Assembly: GCA_905479905.1 (NCBI GenBank)
Contig: CAJQOK010000529.1
Span: 1-6,511 of the forward strand
DNA: 6,511 nt
Direction of reading: 5' to 3'
Origin: an uncultured Aliterella sp.
GTDB taxonomy: Bacteria; Cyanobacteriota; Cyanobacteriia; Cyanobacteriales; Chroococcidiopsidaceae
Shown here piece after piece: positions 1 through 5,937 of this stretch. The notes beneath the pieces are model-generated. The model made no database searches. It was not told the DNA's origin and was given only the letters and a program-made list of their open reading frames with translations. The first letter of the stretch is position 1. Each line of letters begins with the position of its first letter. The position numbers and the translations under genes are program-made.

Positions 1-765
1 TGGCTTGGTTTGCCCTCTAAAAGAACTCAGGTACTTTCAGCAGATATTAGCCAAACTCCTTTTGCTCAAGAGTTTGACTATGCTATTCTGGGCGCGATTG
101 AACTGGGATTAGGTACATTTACTGAAGTTGCTTTTTTTCACAAAAAATCGCGCACTCTATTAGTGACAGATACGATCGTTTCCGTGCCAGCTTCGCCACC
201 CGCCATTGTGCAGTTAGATCCTTATCCTTTGCTGTTTCATGCTAAAGATAAAGCTACCGATGTAGTTGCAGATACTTATGACAATCGCTGCAAAGGATGG
301 CAACGCATCTCTTTGTTTGCCTTGTATTTTAGTCCTAGCGTTTTGGAAGTACCGAAGTTAAAAGACCTATTGGGCAATGCTTTTAAAGCCAAAAACCGCT
401 CAAAAAAGGCTTATTTTGGGTTATTTCCATTCCAATGGCGGCTTAATTGGCAGCGCTCGTTTGAGGCGCTACGCGATCACAAATTATTTGTTGCTCCTGT
501 ATTACAAACTTTAATTCTTAACCGCGCTCCTACGGAAACTCTTGCTTGGGCAGACATTGTAGCCTGTTGGGATTTTGAACGAATTATTCCCTGTCATTTT
601 GATGCGCCAATTGTTGCCCAACCCCAGCAATTTCGCCAAGCTTTCGCCTTTCTAGAACAGCCAATTAGTCCAGACAATTCTCTTTTAGACGCAGACTTTG
701 AACTAATAAAAAAAATTGATGCAGGGTTGCAAAAAACTGGCATTGTTCCACCACCCGCCAATTAG
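1..765 (+). CDS. DUF4336 domain-containing protein, 5' truncated by the window edge
   Basis: The reading frame is open from base 1 (W-L-G then L-P-S-K-R) to the TAG at 763-765. The TTG at 10 is the first start-like codon in view, but it is probably an internal leucine: no start or ribosome site precedes it, and I recall cyanobacterial homologues with extra residues before the 'LPSKRTQVL' stretch. About 254 codons are visible. The protein resembles the DUF4336 family of cyanobacteria and plants, which is related in fold to metallo-beta-lactamase-like hydrolases. Visible marks are the 'EVAFFHKKSRTLLVTD' strand pair, the tryptophan-rich 'WRLNWQRSFEALRDHKL' segment and the late 'CHFDAP' motif (His codon at 595-597), which sits where such folds often place a metal ligand. 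No biochemical role is established for the family, and none is claimed. No signal peptide can be judged because the N-terminus is missing. The gene converges on the ABC gene, with 24 bases between stops. Confidence 0.8.
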   Translation, partial: WLGLPSKRTQVLSADISQTPFAQEFDYAILGAIELGLGTFTEVAFFHKKSRTLLVTDTIVSVPASPPAIVQLDPYPLLFHAKDKATDVVADTYDNRCKGWQRISLFALYFSPSVLEVPKLKDLLGNAFKAKNRSKKAYFGLFPFQWRLNWQRSFEALRDHKLFVAPVLQTLILNRAPTETLAWADIVACWDFERIIPCHFDAPIVAQPQQFRQAFAFLEQPISPDNSLLDADFELIKKIDAGLQKTGIVPPPAN

Positions 766-770
766 TTGTA

Positions 771-799
771 GCGATCGCATCGGGAATAATTACGATCGC
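771..799. repeat. Paired HIP1 / HIP1-like motifs forming an inverted repeat between convergent genes
   Basis: GCGATCG at 771-777 (part of a perfect HIP1 at 771-778) is complementary to CGATCGC at 793-799, leaving a 15-base loop. The pair straddles the two facing stop codons (TAG at 763-765 on plus, TAA at 792-790 on minus). It could form a 7-bp GC-rich stem and act as a bidirectional terminator, but there is no T-tract. HIP1 is itself palindromic, so any two copies look like an inverted repeat. The repeat is real; the terminator role is a guess. Confidence 0.35.
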
Positions 800-2433
800 G
801 CTAATAGAGGCGCGGCTTTTAACAACGTTTGCGTATACGGGTGTTGAGGATGATTAAAGATGTCTTCAGTTGCACCAATTTCAACAATTTTTCCGGCTTG
901 CATTACCGCAATGCGATCGCATAAAAATCGTGCTACAAAAAGATCGTGAGTAATAAATAAATAAGTTAGTTCAAATTGCTGTTTTAATTCCAACATCAAA
1001 TCTAATACTTGCGCCTGAATACTAGCATCTAACATACTTACAGGTTCGTCGCAGATTAAGAGTTTGGGGTGTGTAATTACCGCTCGTGCGATCGCACAGC
1101 GTTGTTGTTGTCCTCCCGACAGTTGCGACGGGTAACGCTCGTAATACTCCTGCGCTGGAACTAAACCGACTCTTTCCAACATCTTCATTGCTTGCTGCGA
1201 CGCTGAAAAATCTGGGGTTTCTAGTTTGTGAATTAGTACGGGATCGGCAATATTTTCGCCCACTGTCATCATTGGATTTAGGCAAGCATGGGGATCTTGA
1301 AATACCATTTGCATTTGTCGCCGTTGCTGTAACAAGTTTTGCCGCGATAAGGTAGTAAGTTCAACTTCTTGCAACTGTACTTTTCCCCCGGTAGGGCGAA
1401 TTAGCTGCAATATGGTACGCGAAAGGGTACTTTTGCCGCATCCAGATTCCCCCACAAGTCCTAATATTTCCCCCTGATACAGTTCTAAATTGACGTTATC
1501 AACGGCTTTAATTGTTTGCTCTTTTACTTTTAAAAATCGCTCGATTAAATTGGGTTCGATGGTGTAGTGTTGCTGTAAGTTAATGGTTTTTAGTAAAGGC
1601 GATCGCTCTTGCTTATTTACTTGTACTTTTTTATCGTTCTTGTGCAGACGTAAAGCCGCTTTTAAGAGACTTTGCGTATACTCATGCTGGGGCTGCTGCA
1701 AGACGCTTTTCGAGTCGTTCAATTCCACCAGCGATCCCCTATACATTACGCCCATGCGATCGCAGTATTTCCCTACTAGCGCCAAATCGTGAGATATCAA
1801 TAGCAGCGCCATTTCTCGCTCTCGACATAATCTCGTTAATTCTTCTAGAATTTGCGCGGCGATAGTTACATCTAAACTCGTTGTGGGTTCGTCTGCAACA
1901 ATAAGTTTGGGATTGAGTAATAAGGCAAGTGCGATCGCAACTCTTTGTCTCATTCCGCCGCTAAACTCGTGGGGGTACTGATTGGCGCGACTTGCAGGAA
2001 TACTGACGGCTTCTAAAGTAGCAATGGCTTTTTCTTTAGCTTGTTTTGCTGATAAGTGGGGCTGGTGCGAAAGCAAAGTTTCGGTACAATGTTTGCCAAT
2101 CGTCATCAAAGGATCTAACCTTGTCATCGGATCTTGAAATATTAGCGCCACCGCTTCCCCGCGAAACTTTCGCACCTCGGCGCTATTCATTTCAAAAACT
2201 GGCTGACCATCAAAGTTAACGCTACCTTCAATTTGCGATGATGGTGGTAACAAACGCATAACGGCTCTACCTAACGTCGATTTACCACAACCTGATTCTC
2301 CTACTAAGCCTAAGCGATCGCCCCTTTGCAAGGTTAAAGATACATCATTTATTGCCCAATTAGGTTGTTGCCCACTTAGTCGGCGTTGGGGATAGGCTAC
2401 TTTAAGATTTTCTATAGTTAGTAATGATTTCAT
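790..2433 (-). CDS. ABC transporter ATP-binding protein, dipeptide/oligopeptide (Dpp/Opp) type, two fused ATPase domains
   Basis: A 547-residue cytoplasmic ATPase that would power an importer for peptides or similar small solutes. It is a tandem fusion equivalent to DppD plus DppF. Domain 1: Walker A GESGCGKST at 45-53, Q-loop Q100, signature FSGGM at 157-161, Walker B ending DEP with catalytic E182, switch His215. Domain 2: Walker A GESGCGKST at 328-336, Q-loop Q379, signature LSGGQ at 438-442, Walker B with E463, switch His496. Both halves look catalytically complete. Each ends in the oligopeptide-transporter extension (EYTQSLLKAA at 251-260, HPYTQTLLKAAP at 531-542), which marks the peptide/nickel class. 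No permease or substrate-binding gene is in the window, so partners must be encoded elsewhere and the substrate cannot be read here. The ATG at 2433-2431 overlaps the stop of the upstream PatD-like gene by four bases and has no clear Shine-Dalgarno, which suggests translational coupling. Seven of the window's eleven HIP1 copies lie in or just after this gene. Confidence 0.93.
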   Translation of the reverse strand: MKSLLTIENLKVAYPQRRLSGQQPNWAINDVSLTLQRGDRLGLVGESGCGKSTLGRAVMRLLPPSSQIEGSVNFDGQPVFEMNSAEVRKFRGEAVALIFQDPMTRLDPLMTIGKHCTETLLSHQPHLSAKQAKEKAIATLEAVSIPASRANQYPHEFSGGMRQRVAIALALLLNPKLIVADEPTTSLDVTIAAQILEELTRLCREREMALLLISHDLALVGKYCDRMGVMYRGSLVELNDSKSVLQQPQHEYTQSLLKAALRLHKNDKKVQVNKQERSPLLKTINLQQHYTIEPNLIERFLKVKEQTIKAVDNVNLELYQGEILGLVGESGCGKSTLSRTILQLIRPTGGKVQLQEVELTTLSRQNLLQQRRQMQMVFQDPHACLNPMMTVGENIADPVLIHKLETPDFSASQQAMKMLERVGLVPAQEYYERYPSQLSGGQQQRCAIARAVITHPKLLICDEPVSMLDASIQAQVLDLMLELKQQFELTYLFITHDLFVARFLCDRIAVMQAGKIVEIGATEDIFNHPQHPYTQTLLKAAPLLARS

Positions 2434-2789
2434 GTTTTACAAGCTTCAAGGATGGCGTTGCAATAATTAAGTAAAGTGGGGAGGCGCTGAAGTAGTTGTT
2501 TTCGTCTATTTGCGGCGGTTTCGGGTACTTTTGCTGCTTGCAAAAATATTACATCCATACCGATTAATTGCAACTGTTTACTAATTTCGGTTTGATAAGA
2601 GCGGATTTGATAATTGTCTAATGGCTCTAATGTTAGTATTTGTTGGATGAAAAATTGCTGCGCTTTTTGGTGACTTTGGCGCAAAAGAGCCAAGTCTTGC
2701 TGTTGAGAAACGGCTTGCAGTTGCTCTATTAGTTTGACAAATTGCTGATAATGCTGTTGATATTCTGGCAACATTGGGCTAATTAGCAT
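2430..2789 (-). CDS. patD: PatD-like protein (heterocyst frequency control family), small cytoplasmic protein
   Basis: A 119-residue helical, glutamine-rich protein with no signal peptide or membrane segment. I recognise it by its central conserved block, roughly Y65 to K87 (YQTEISKQLQLIGMDV, then FLQAAK), and by the closing 'LLNYCNAIL' helix. These match small cyanobacterial proteins annotated as PatD. In Anabaena, PatD is reported to tune heterocyst frequency and to interact with FtsZ. The family also occurs in non-heterocystous cyanobacteria, so its role here may differ. The first ATG (2789) adds MLISP before a second methionine (ATG at 2774-2772), and 'MLPEYQQHYQQF' looks like the usual family N-terminus, so the shorter 114-residue start is a fair alternative; neither has a clear ribosome site. 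The TGA stop overlaps the ABC gene's ATG as ATGA. The assignment rests on remembered family resemblance; a conserved cyanobacterial hypothetical is the fallback. Confidence 0.6.
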   Translation of the reverse strand: MLISPMLPEYQQHYQQFVKLIEQLQAVSQQQDLALLRQSHQKAQQFFIQQILTLEPLDNYQIRSYQTEISKQLQLIGMDVIFLQAAKVPETAANRRKQLLQRLPTLLNYCNAILEACKT

Positions 2790-2995
2790 AAGATTGATGT
2801 AAATAATTTTGCCCTATGAATAGATTTTAGAGGTTGAGCAGACAATTGCTACTCTAAAAATATTTTTTATAACTGCGCCGCCTATGTTTTGGCACAATTG
2901 GCGCTACTATTAACAAACCTAATAATTTGTTTTGCTTCACCCGTCGCCTTTTTTAATAGTTCTACCCCTAATAGTTTATTGCAGCCCCGATCCCT
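2790..2995. promoter_or_regulatory. Divergent intergenic region between the PatD-like/ABC operon and rsh
   Basis: These 206 AT-rich bases must hold the promoters for both directions. Toward rsh, TTGCTT (2932-2937) and TAATAG (2954-2959) are spaced 16 bases apart and make a mediocre sigma70-type pair; TAATAG recurs at 2969-2974. Toward the PatD-like gene, the minus strand carries TAAAAT (complement of 2825-2830) as a possible -10, about 35 bases before its ATG. An NtcA site (GTA-N8-TAC) was looked for: the closest is GTAGCAATTGT on the minus strand (2852-2842), which has only one half-site. A/T runs at 2856-2870 give a bendable stretch. No riboswitch-like fold was recognised. Neither gene has a convincing Shine-Dalgarno. 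Exact promoters are uncertain. Confidence 0.35.
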
Positions 2996-5233
2996 ATGAA
3001 TGTCGTTGCGCCTACCGCTTCTTTTGATTGTGTTATTCCTGAATGGTTACAAAAGTGTTTAATTGCATCGTCAGATAATGATTCTAGCGATGCAGCAATT
3101 ATCTGTCGTGCTTTTGATTTTGCCTATAAACTCCATGAAGGACAGTATCGCAAATCCGGCGAACCTTATATCTGTCATCCGGTAGCGGTGGCGGGTTTGT
3201 TGCGCGATTTAGGCGGTGGTAGCGCGATGATTGCGGCGGGTTTCCTTCACGATGTGGTTGAAGATACCGATATTACAATTGAACAATTAGAACAGTTGTT
3301 TAATCCTGAAGTGCGCCAATTGGTTGAAGGGGTTACTAAGTTATCTAAGTTTAATTTTTCTAGTAAAACCGAAAGTCAAGCCGAGAATTTTCGCCGAATG
3401 TTTTTGGCAATGGCAAAAGATATACGAGTAATTGTAGTCAAGCTTGCCGATCGCTTGCACAATATGCGAACTTTAGAACATTTGGCTGATGAAAAGCGCC
3501 GCCGCATTGCTCAAGAAACCCGCGATATTTTTGCCCCCCTTGCTCATAGACTGGGGATCGGGCGCTTTAAATGGGAATTAGAAGATTTAGCTTTTAAATA
3601 CCTAGAAGCAGAAGCTTATCGTCAGATGCAAGAATTGGTGGCTGAAAAGCGCGGCGATAGAGAAGATAGACTCACTAGAGTTACAGAGGTATTAAAAGCA
3701 AGGCTAGACCAAGCAGGGATTAATTACAGCGATGTTAGCGGTCGTCCCAAGCATCTTTACGGCATTTATCAAAAAATGCAGCGCCAACAGAAGGAATTTA
3801 GCGAAATTTACGACTTAGCGGCAATTCGGATTGTGGTGCAAACAAACGAAGAATGTTATCGGGCTTTAGCCATAGCTCACGATGAATTTAAACCGATTCC
3901 AGGGCGGTTTAAAGACTATATTGGCTTGCCAAAACCAAATCGCTATCAATCATTGCATACGGCGGTTGTAGGCTTCACAGGAAGACCAGTAGAAGTGCAA
4001 ATTCGCACGATAGAAATGCACCATATCGCCGAGTATGGAATTGCCGCCCACTGGAAGTATAAAGAAAAAGGTAGCAGTCATACGCAAATGGCTCCAGGAG
4101 ACGAAAAGTTGACCTGGCTAAGACAGCTATTAGAATGGCAACATGATCTTAAAGATGTTAAAGATCCCCAGGAGTATCTAGAAAGCGTTAAAGATAATTT
4201 ATTTGAAGATGATGTTTATGTATTTACTCCCAAAGGCGATGTAATTCCCCTGAGTCCGGGTGCGACTACGGTAGATTTTGCTTACCGGATTCATACAGAA
4301 GTTGGCAATCGTTGTAGTGGTGCGCGAATTAATGGACGGATGGTAACACTAGATACCCGCTTGAAAAATGGCGATATTGTCGAAATTCTTACCCAGAAAA
4401 ACAGCCACCCAAGCTTAGATTGGTTGAATTTTGTCCGGACATCGGCGGCAAAAAATCGGATTAGACAATGGTACAAGCGATCGCACCGTGACGAAAATAT
4501 TTCTCGTGGTAGAGATATGTTAGAAAAAGCCATCGGTAAAACTGGCTTTGAATCTTTGCTAAAATCTGAGCCAATGGTACAAGTTGCCCTCAAATGCAAT
4601 TATCACAGTGTAGAGGACTTGTTGGCGGCGGTGGGTTACGGGGAAGTAACTTTAAACTTGGTACTTAATCGCTGGCGAGAAGTGTTTAAAACCCAGCAAA
4701 GTATTGATACTACAGAGGTTATTATACCAACTACTGCAACCCGGACTCCTTTACCTACCAAAAAAGCCAGCGAATCGCCGATTGCTGGAGTTGAAGGTTT
4801 GTTGTATCATTTGGCGGGTTGTTGCAATGCAATTCCTGGAGAAGCAATTATTGGTGTGGTGACGCGCAGCAATCGGGGGATTTCTATTCACCGCCAAGGT
4901 TGTCAAAATGTCGAAAATGTTGAAGGCGATCGCTTAGTTCCGGTAAGCTGGAATCCTGTAGACTCAAATAAAGGTCGTCCCCAAACTTATCCTATTGACG
5001 TGCAAATAGAAGCTATTGACCGCGTGGGCGTACTCAAAGATATTTTATCTCGCCTGAGCGACTATAGTATCAACGTGCGAAATGCCAACGTTAAAACGAC
5101 TAATGGAGAACCTGCTATTATTGACTTGGGTTTAGAAATACGCGATCGCACCCAATTAGAACAAGTATTTGTCCAAATTAAAAAATTGAGCGATATTCTC
5201 AATATTCGTCGGGTGGGACAAGTTGAGGGATAG
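2996..5233 (+). CDS. rsh: Bifunctional (p)ppGpp synthetase/hydrolase, RelA/SpoT homologue (Rsh)
   Basis: A complete 745-residue stringent-response enzyme that makes (p)ppGpp from ATP and GDP/GTP and also degrades it. Hydrolase domain about 38-195: the HD metal site is H61, H85-D86 (HDVVED) and D152 (ADRLHN), all present. Synthetase domain about 245-360: GRPKHLYGIYQKM at 249-261, RFKD at 304-307, YQSLHT at 317-322, and E333 in VEVQIRT. The RXKD motif is that of bifunctional SpoT/Rel enzymes rather than synthetase-only RelA, so both activities are expected. TGS domain about 406-466, helical region to about 570, zinc-finger-type domain with C609, C610, H632 and C636, and a C-terminal ACT domain about 665-740 for ribosome or amino-acid sensing. 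Length and domain order match full-length Rsh. The ATG at 2996 gives the expected N-terminus. The gene diverges from the PatD-like gene. The zinc motif reads CCNAIPGE where CCxPIPGE is more usual, which is a mild change. Confidence 0.97.
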   Translation: MNVVAPTASFDCVIPEWLQKCLIASSDNDSSDAAIICRAFDFAYKLHEGQYRKSGEPYICHPVAVAGLLRDLGGGSAMIAAGFLHDVVEDTDITIEQLEQLFNPEVRQLVEGVTKLSKFNFSSKTESQAENFRRMFLAMAKDIRVIVVKLADRLHNMRTLEHLADEKRRRIAQETRDIFAPLAHRLGIGRFKWELEDLAFKYLEAEAYRQMQELVAEKRGDREDRLTRVTEVLKARLDQAGINYSDVSGRPKHLYGIYQKMQRQQKEFSEIYDLAAIRIVVQTNEECYRALAIAHDEFKPIPGRFKDYIGLPKPNRYQSLHTAVVGFTGRPVEVQIRTIEMHHIAEYGIAAHWKYKEKGSSHTQMAPGDEKLTWLRQLLEWQHDLKDVKDPQEYLESVKDNLFEDDVYVFTPKGDVIPLSPGATTVDFAYRIHTEVGNRCSGARINGRMVTLDTRLKNGDIVEILTQKNSHPSLDWLNFVRTSAAKNRIRQWYKRSHRDENISRGRDMLEKAIGKTGFESLLKSEPMVQVALKCNYHSVEDLLAAVGYGEVTLNLVLNRWREVFKTQQSIDTTEVIIPTTATRTPLPTKKASESPIAGVEGLLYHLAGCCNAIPGEAIIGVVTRSNRGISIHRQGCQNVENVEGDRLVPVSWNPVDSNKGRPQTYPIDVQIEAIDRVGVLKDILSRLSDYSINVRNANVKTTNGEPAIIDLGLEIRDRTQLEQVFVQIKKLSDILNIRRVGQVEG

Positions 5234-5290
5234 CAAAATTACTGTTTTTGCAATCAGTTACAAATTCTTTTAGTTCTAATAACACTGATT
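5233..5290 (+). terminator. Weak hairpins after rsh, possible terminator
   Basis: Two small inverted repeats follow the rsh stop. GCAAAA (5233-5238) pairs with TTTTGC (5246-5251) around a 7-base loop. AATCAGT (5252-5258) pairs with ACTGATT (5284-5290) around 25 bases. Both are AT-rich and neither is followed by a good T-run, so intrinsic termination is doubtful. They are the only terminator-like structures before the PKS relic. Confidence 0.2.
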
Positions 5291-5302
5291 TTGAATCATA
5301 GT

Positions 5303-5416
5303 TTATAGCTCTAATCGATGTTTGCCGTAAAAATGTAAAATTTCTGCATTTATGCTTGTATCTTCATCTACTTCAATAGGTTTAAATATGCCACTGTCAA
5401 GGCAATGGCGGGTTAT
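5303..5416 (-). other. Possible coding scar: short antisense open frame with protein-like sequence and no start codon
   Basis: On the minus strand, a frame bounded by stops (TAA at 5419-5417 and TAA at 5305-5303) reads [20 protein letters not shown] and continues [16 protein letters not shown] before the stop. The acidic/aromatic composition and compact C-terminus look more like real protein than a random frame. It has no ATG, GTG or TTG in frame, so it cannot be an intact gene. I do not recognise the family. If real, it is the tail of a gene cut off by the rearrangement that also broke the neighbouring PKS. At 38 codons, chance cannot be excluded. Confidence 0.2.
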
Positions 5417-5668
5417 TTAAGCAATCAAACTGTAAAAAATGCGATCGCACATCATCACAAAAATACTCCTACTCCCTCTATCCGTAGCGATGCAACCTAT
5501 TTAATTACTGGTGGATTAGGAAACTTAGGTTTACTTGTCGCCAAGTTTTTAGCAGATAAAGGCGCAAAGCATTTAGTATTAGTAGGACGCAAAGCGCCCA
5601 AAATCGAAGTAATAGAGCAATTAAAAGCCCAATTTGCAGATATAAACCTAAAGGATTTGCCGATTTAG
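5405..5668 (+). pseudogene. Polyketide synthase relic, N-terminal piece of a ketoreductase (KR) domain
   Basis: The frame from ATG 5405 to TAG 5666-5668 encodes 87 residues. From about residue 25, '[20 protein letters not shown]' is the start of a modular PKS ketoreductase: the NADPH-binding TGGLGNLG is at 35-42 and the phosphate-binding arginine of GRKAP is at 61-65. An intact KR then runs on for well over 100 residues containing its catalytic Lys, Ser, Tyr and Asn. Here the sequence stops making KR sense at about 5640-5652 and hits a stop, so no catalytic residue survives. The ATG is probably not an original start; the frame is open back to 5339, and that stretch includes [13 protein letters not shown], which resembles the end of an ACP-like helix. 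A short oxidoreductase is ruled out by the missing active site. The downstream ACP piece shows this is one broken PKS gene. Confidence 0.8.
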
Positions 5669-5931
5669 GGATAGATTCCCTGACTTCTGTAGAGCTACGA
5701 AACCAATTGCAAAGTAGTTTAGGCTATACTTTACCCTCTACCTTAGCTTTTGATTATCCCACCGTCGCCAAACTTACCGATTATTTAACTAAAAAATTGC
5801 TCCAAAACTCTAGTTTTGATCTAAAAGAGAGTAATGCAGACATCGATCCTACTGTAAACCAAATGCAGCAGCTTACAGAAGCGGAAGCCGAAGCTTTGCT
5901 TTTAGACGAATTAGAAAACTTGCTCAAATAA
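5641..5931 (+). pseudogene. Polyketide synthase relic, C-terminal acyl carrier protein (ACP) domain and tail
   Basis: In the frame +2 relative to the KR piece, codons from about 5650 to the TAA at 5929-5931 read [20 protein letters not shown], then a standard ACP ending FDYPTVAKLTDYL and a C-terminal tail (QLTEAEAEALLLDELENLLK) like those that end many cyanobacterial PKS proteins. The phosphopantetheine attachment serine is encoded at 5677-5679. The frame is open from 5560, but no ATG, GTG or TTG occurs before the TTG at 5707, which lies after that serine. Any product started there would lack the attachment site. KR and ACP are normally separated by a few hundred residues, so an internal deletion of about a kilobase plus a frame change is inferred. 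The ACP core itself looks undamaged, suggesting recent decay. The stop is six bases before selO. Confidence 0.82.
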
Positions 5932-5937
5932 ACTACC

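Larger units (their letters stand above)
771..5448. repeat. HIP1 octamer (GCGATCGC), 11 dispersed copies
   Basis: Perfect copies start at 771, 913, 1088, 1599, 1756, 1931, 2314, 4477, 4926, 5142 and 5441. Near-matches occur at 474 (GCGATCAC), 3449 (CCGATCGC) and 6449 (GCGATCGT). HIP1 is a highly over-represented palindrome in many cyanobacterial genomes and identifies the source lineage. The coordinates span from first to last copy and are not one continuous element. Ten of the eleven lie inside coding sequence or the PKS relic. Confidence 0.9.

Noticed and set aside
771..799. Inverted repeat as a strong bidirectional terminator
   Set aside because: Both arms are HIP1 or HIP1-like sequences, which are palindromic anyway, and no T-tract follows in either direction; listed only as a repeat with low confidence.
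1022..1355. Overlapping open frames on both strands inside the ABC gene (1022-1285 minus, 1086-1355 plus)
   Set aside because: They lie wholly within a strongly conserved ABC ATPase frame and have no recognisable domain; they are shadow frames.
1583..1792. Plus-strand open frame of 69 codons opposite the ABC gene
   Set aside because: Cysteine- and phenylalanine-rich translation typical of an antisense shadow, over the interdomain linker of a real gene.
2842..2852. NtcA binding site upstream of the PatD-like gene
   Set aside because: Only one GTA half-site is present and the TAC half is missing at the required 8-base spacing.
4291..4599. Minus-strand open frame of 102 codons inside rsh
   Set aside because: Antisense to the TGS and helical region of a clearly intact Rsh; no independent signals.
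5630..5670. Programmed frameshift joining the KR and ACP frames
   Set aside because: The KR domain lacks all its catalytic part, so a frameshift would not restore a working enzyme; there is no obvious slippery site with a downstream structure. Deletion is the simpler explanation.
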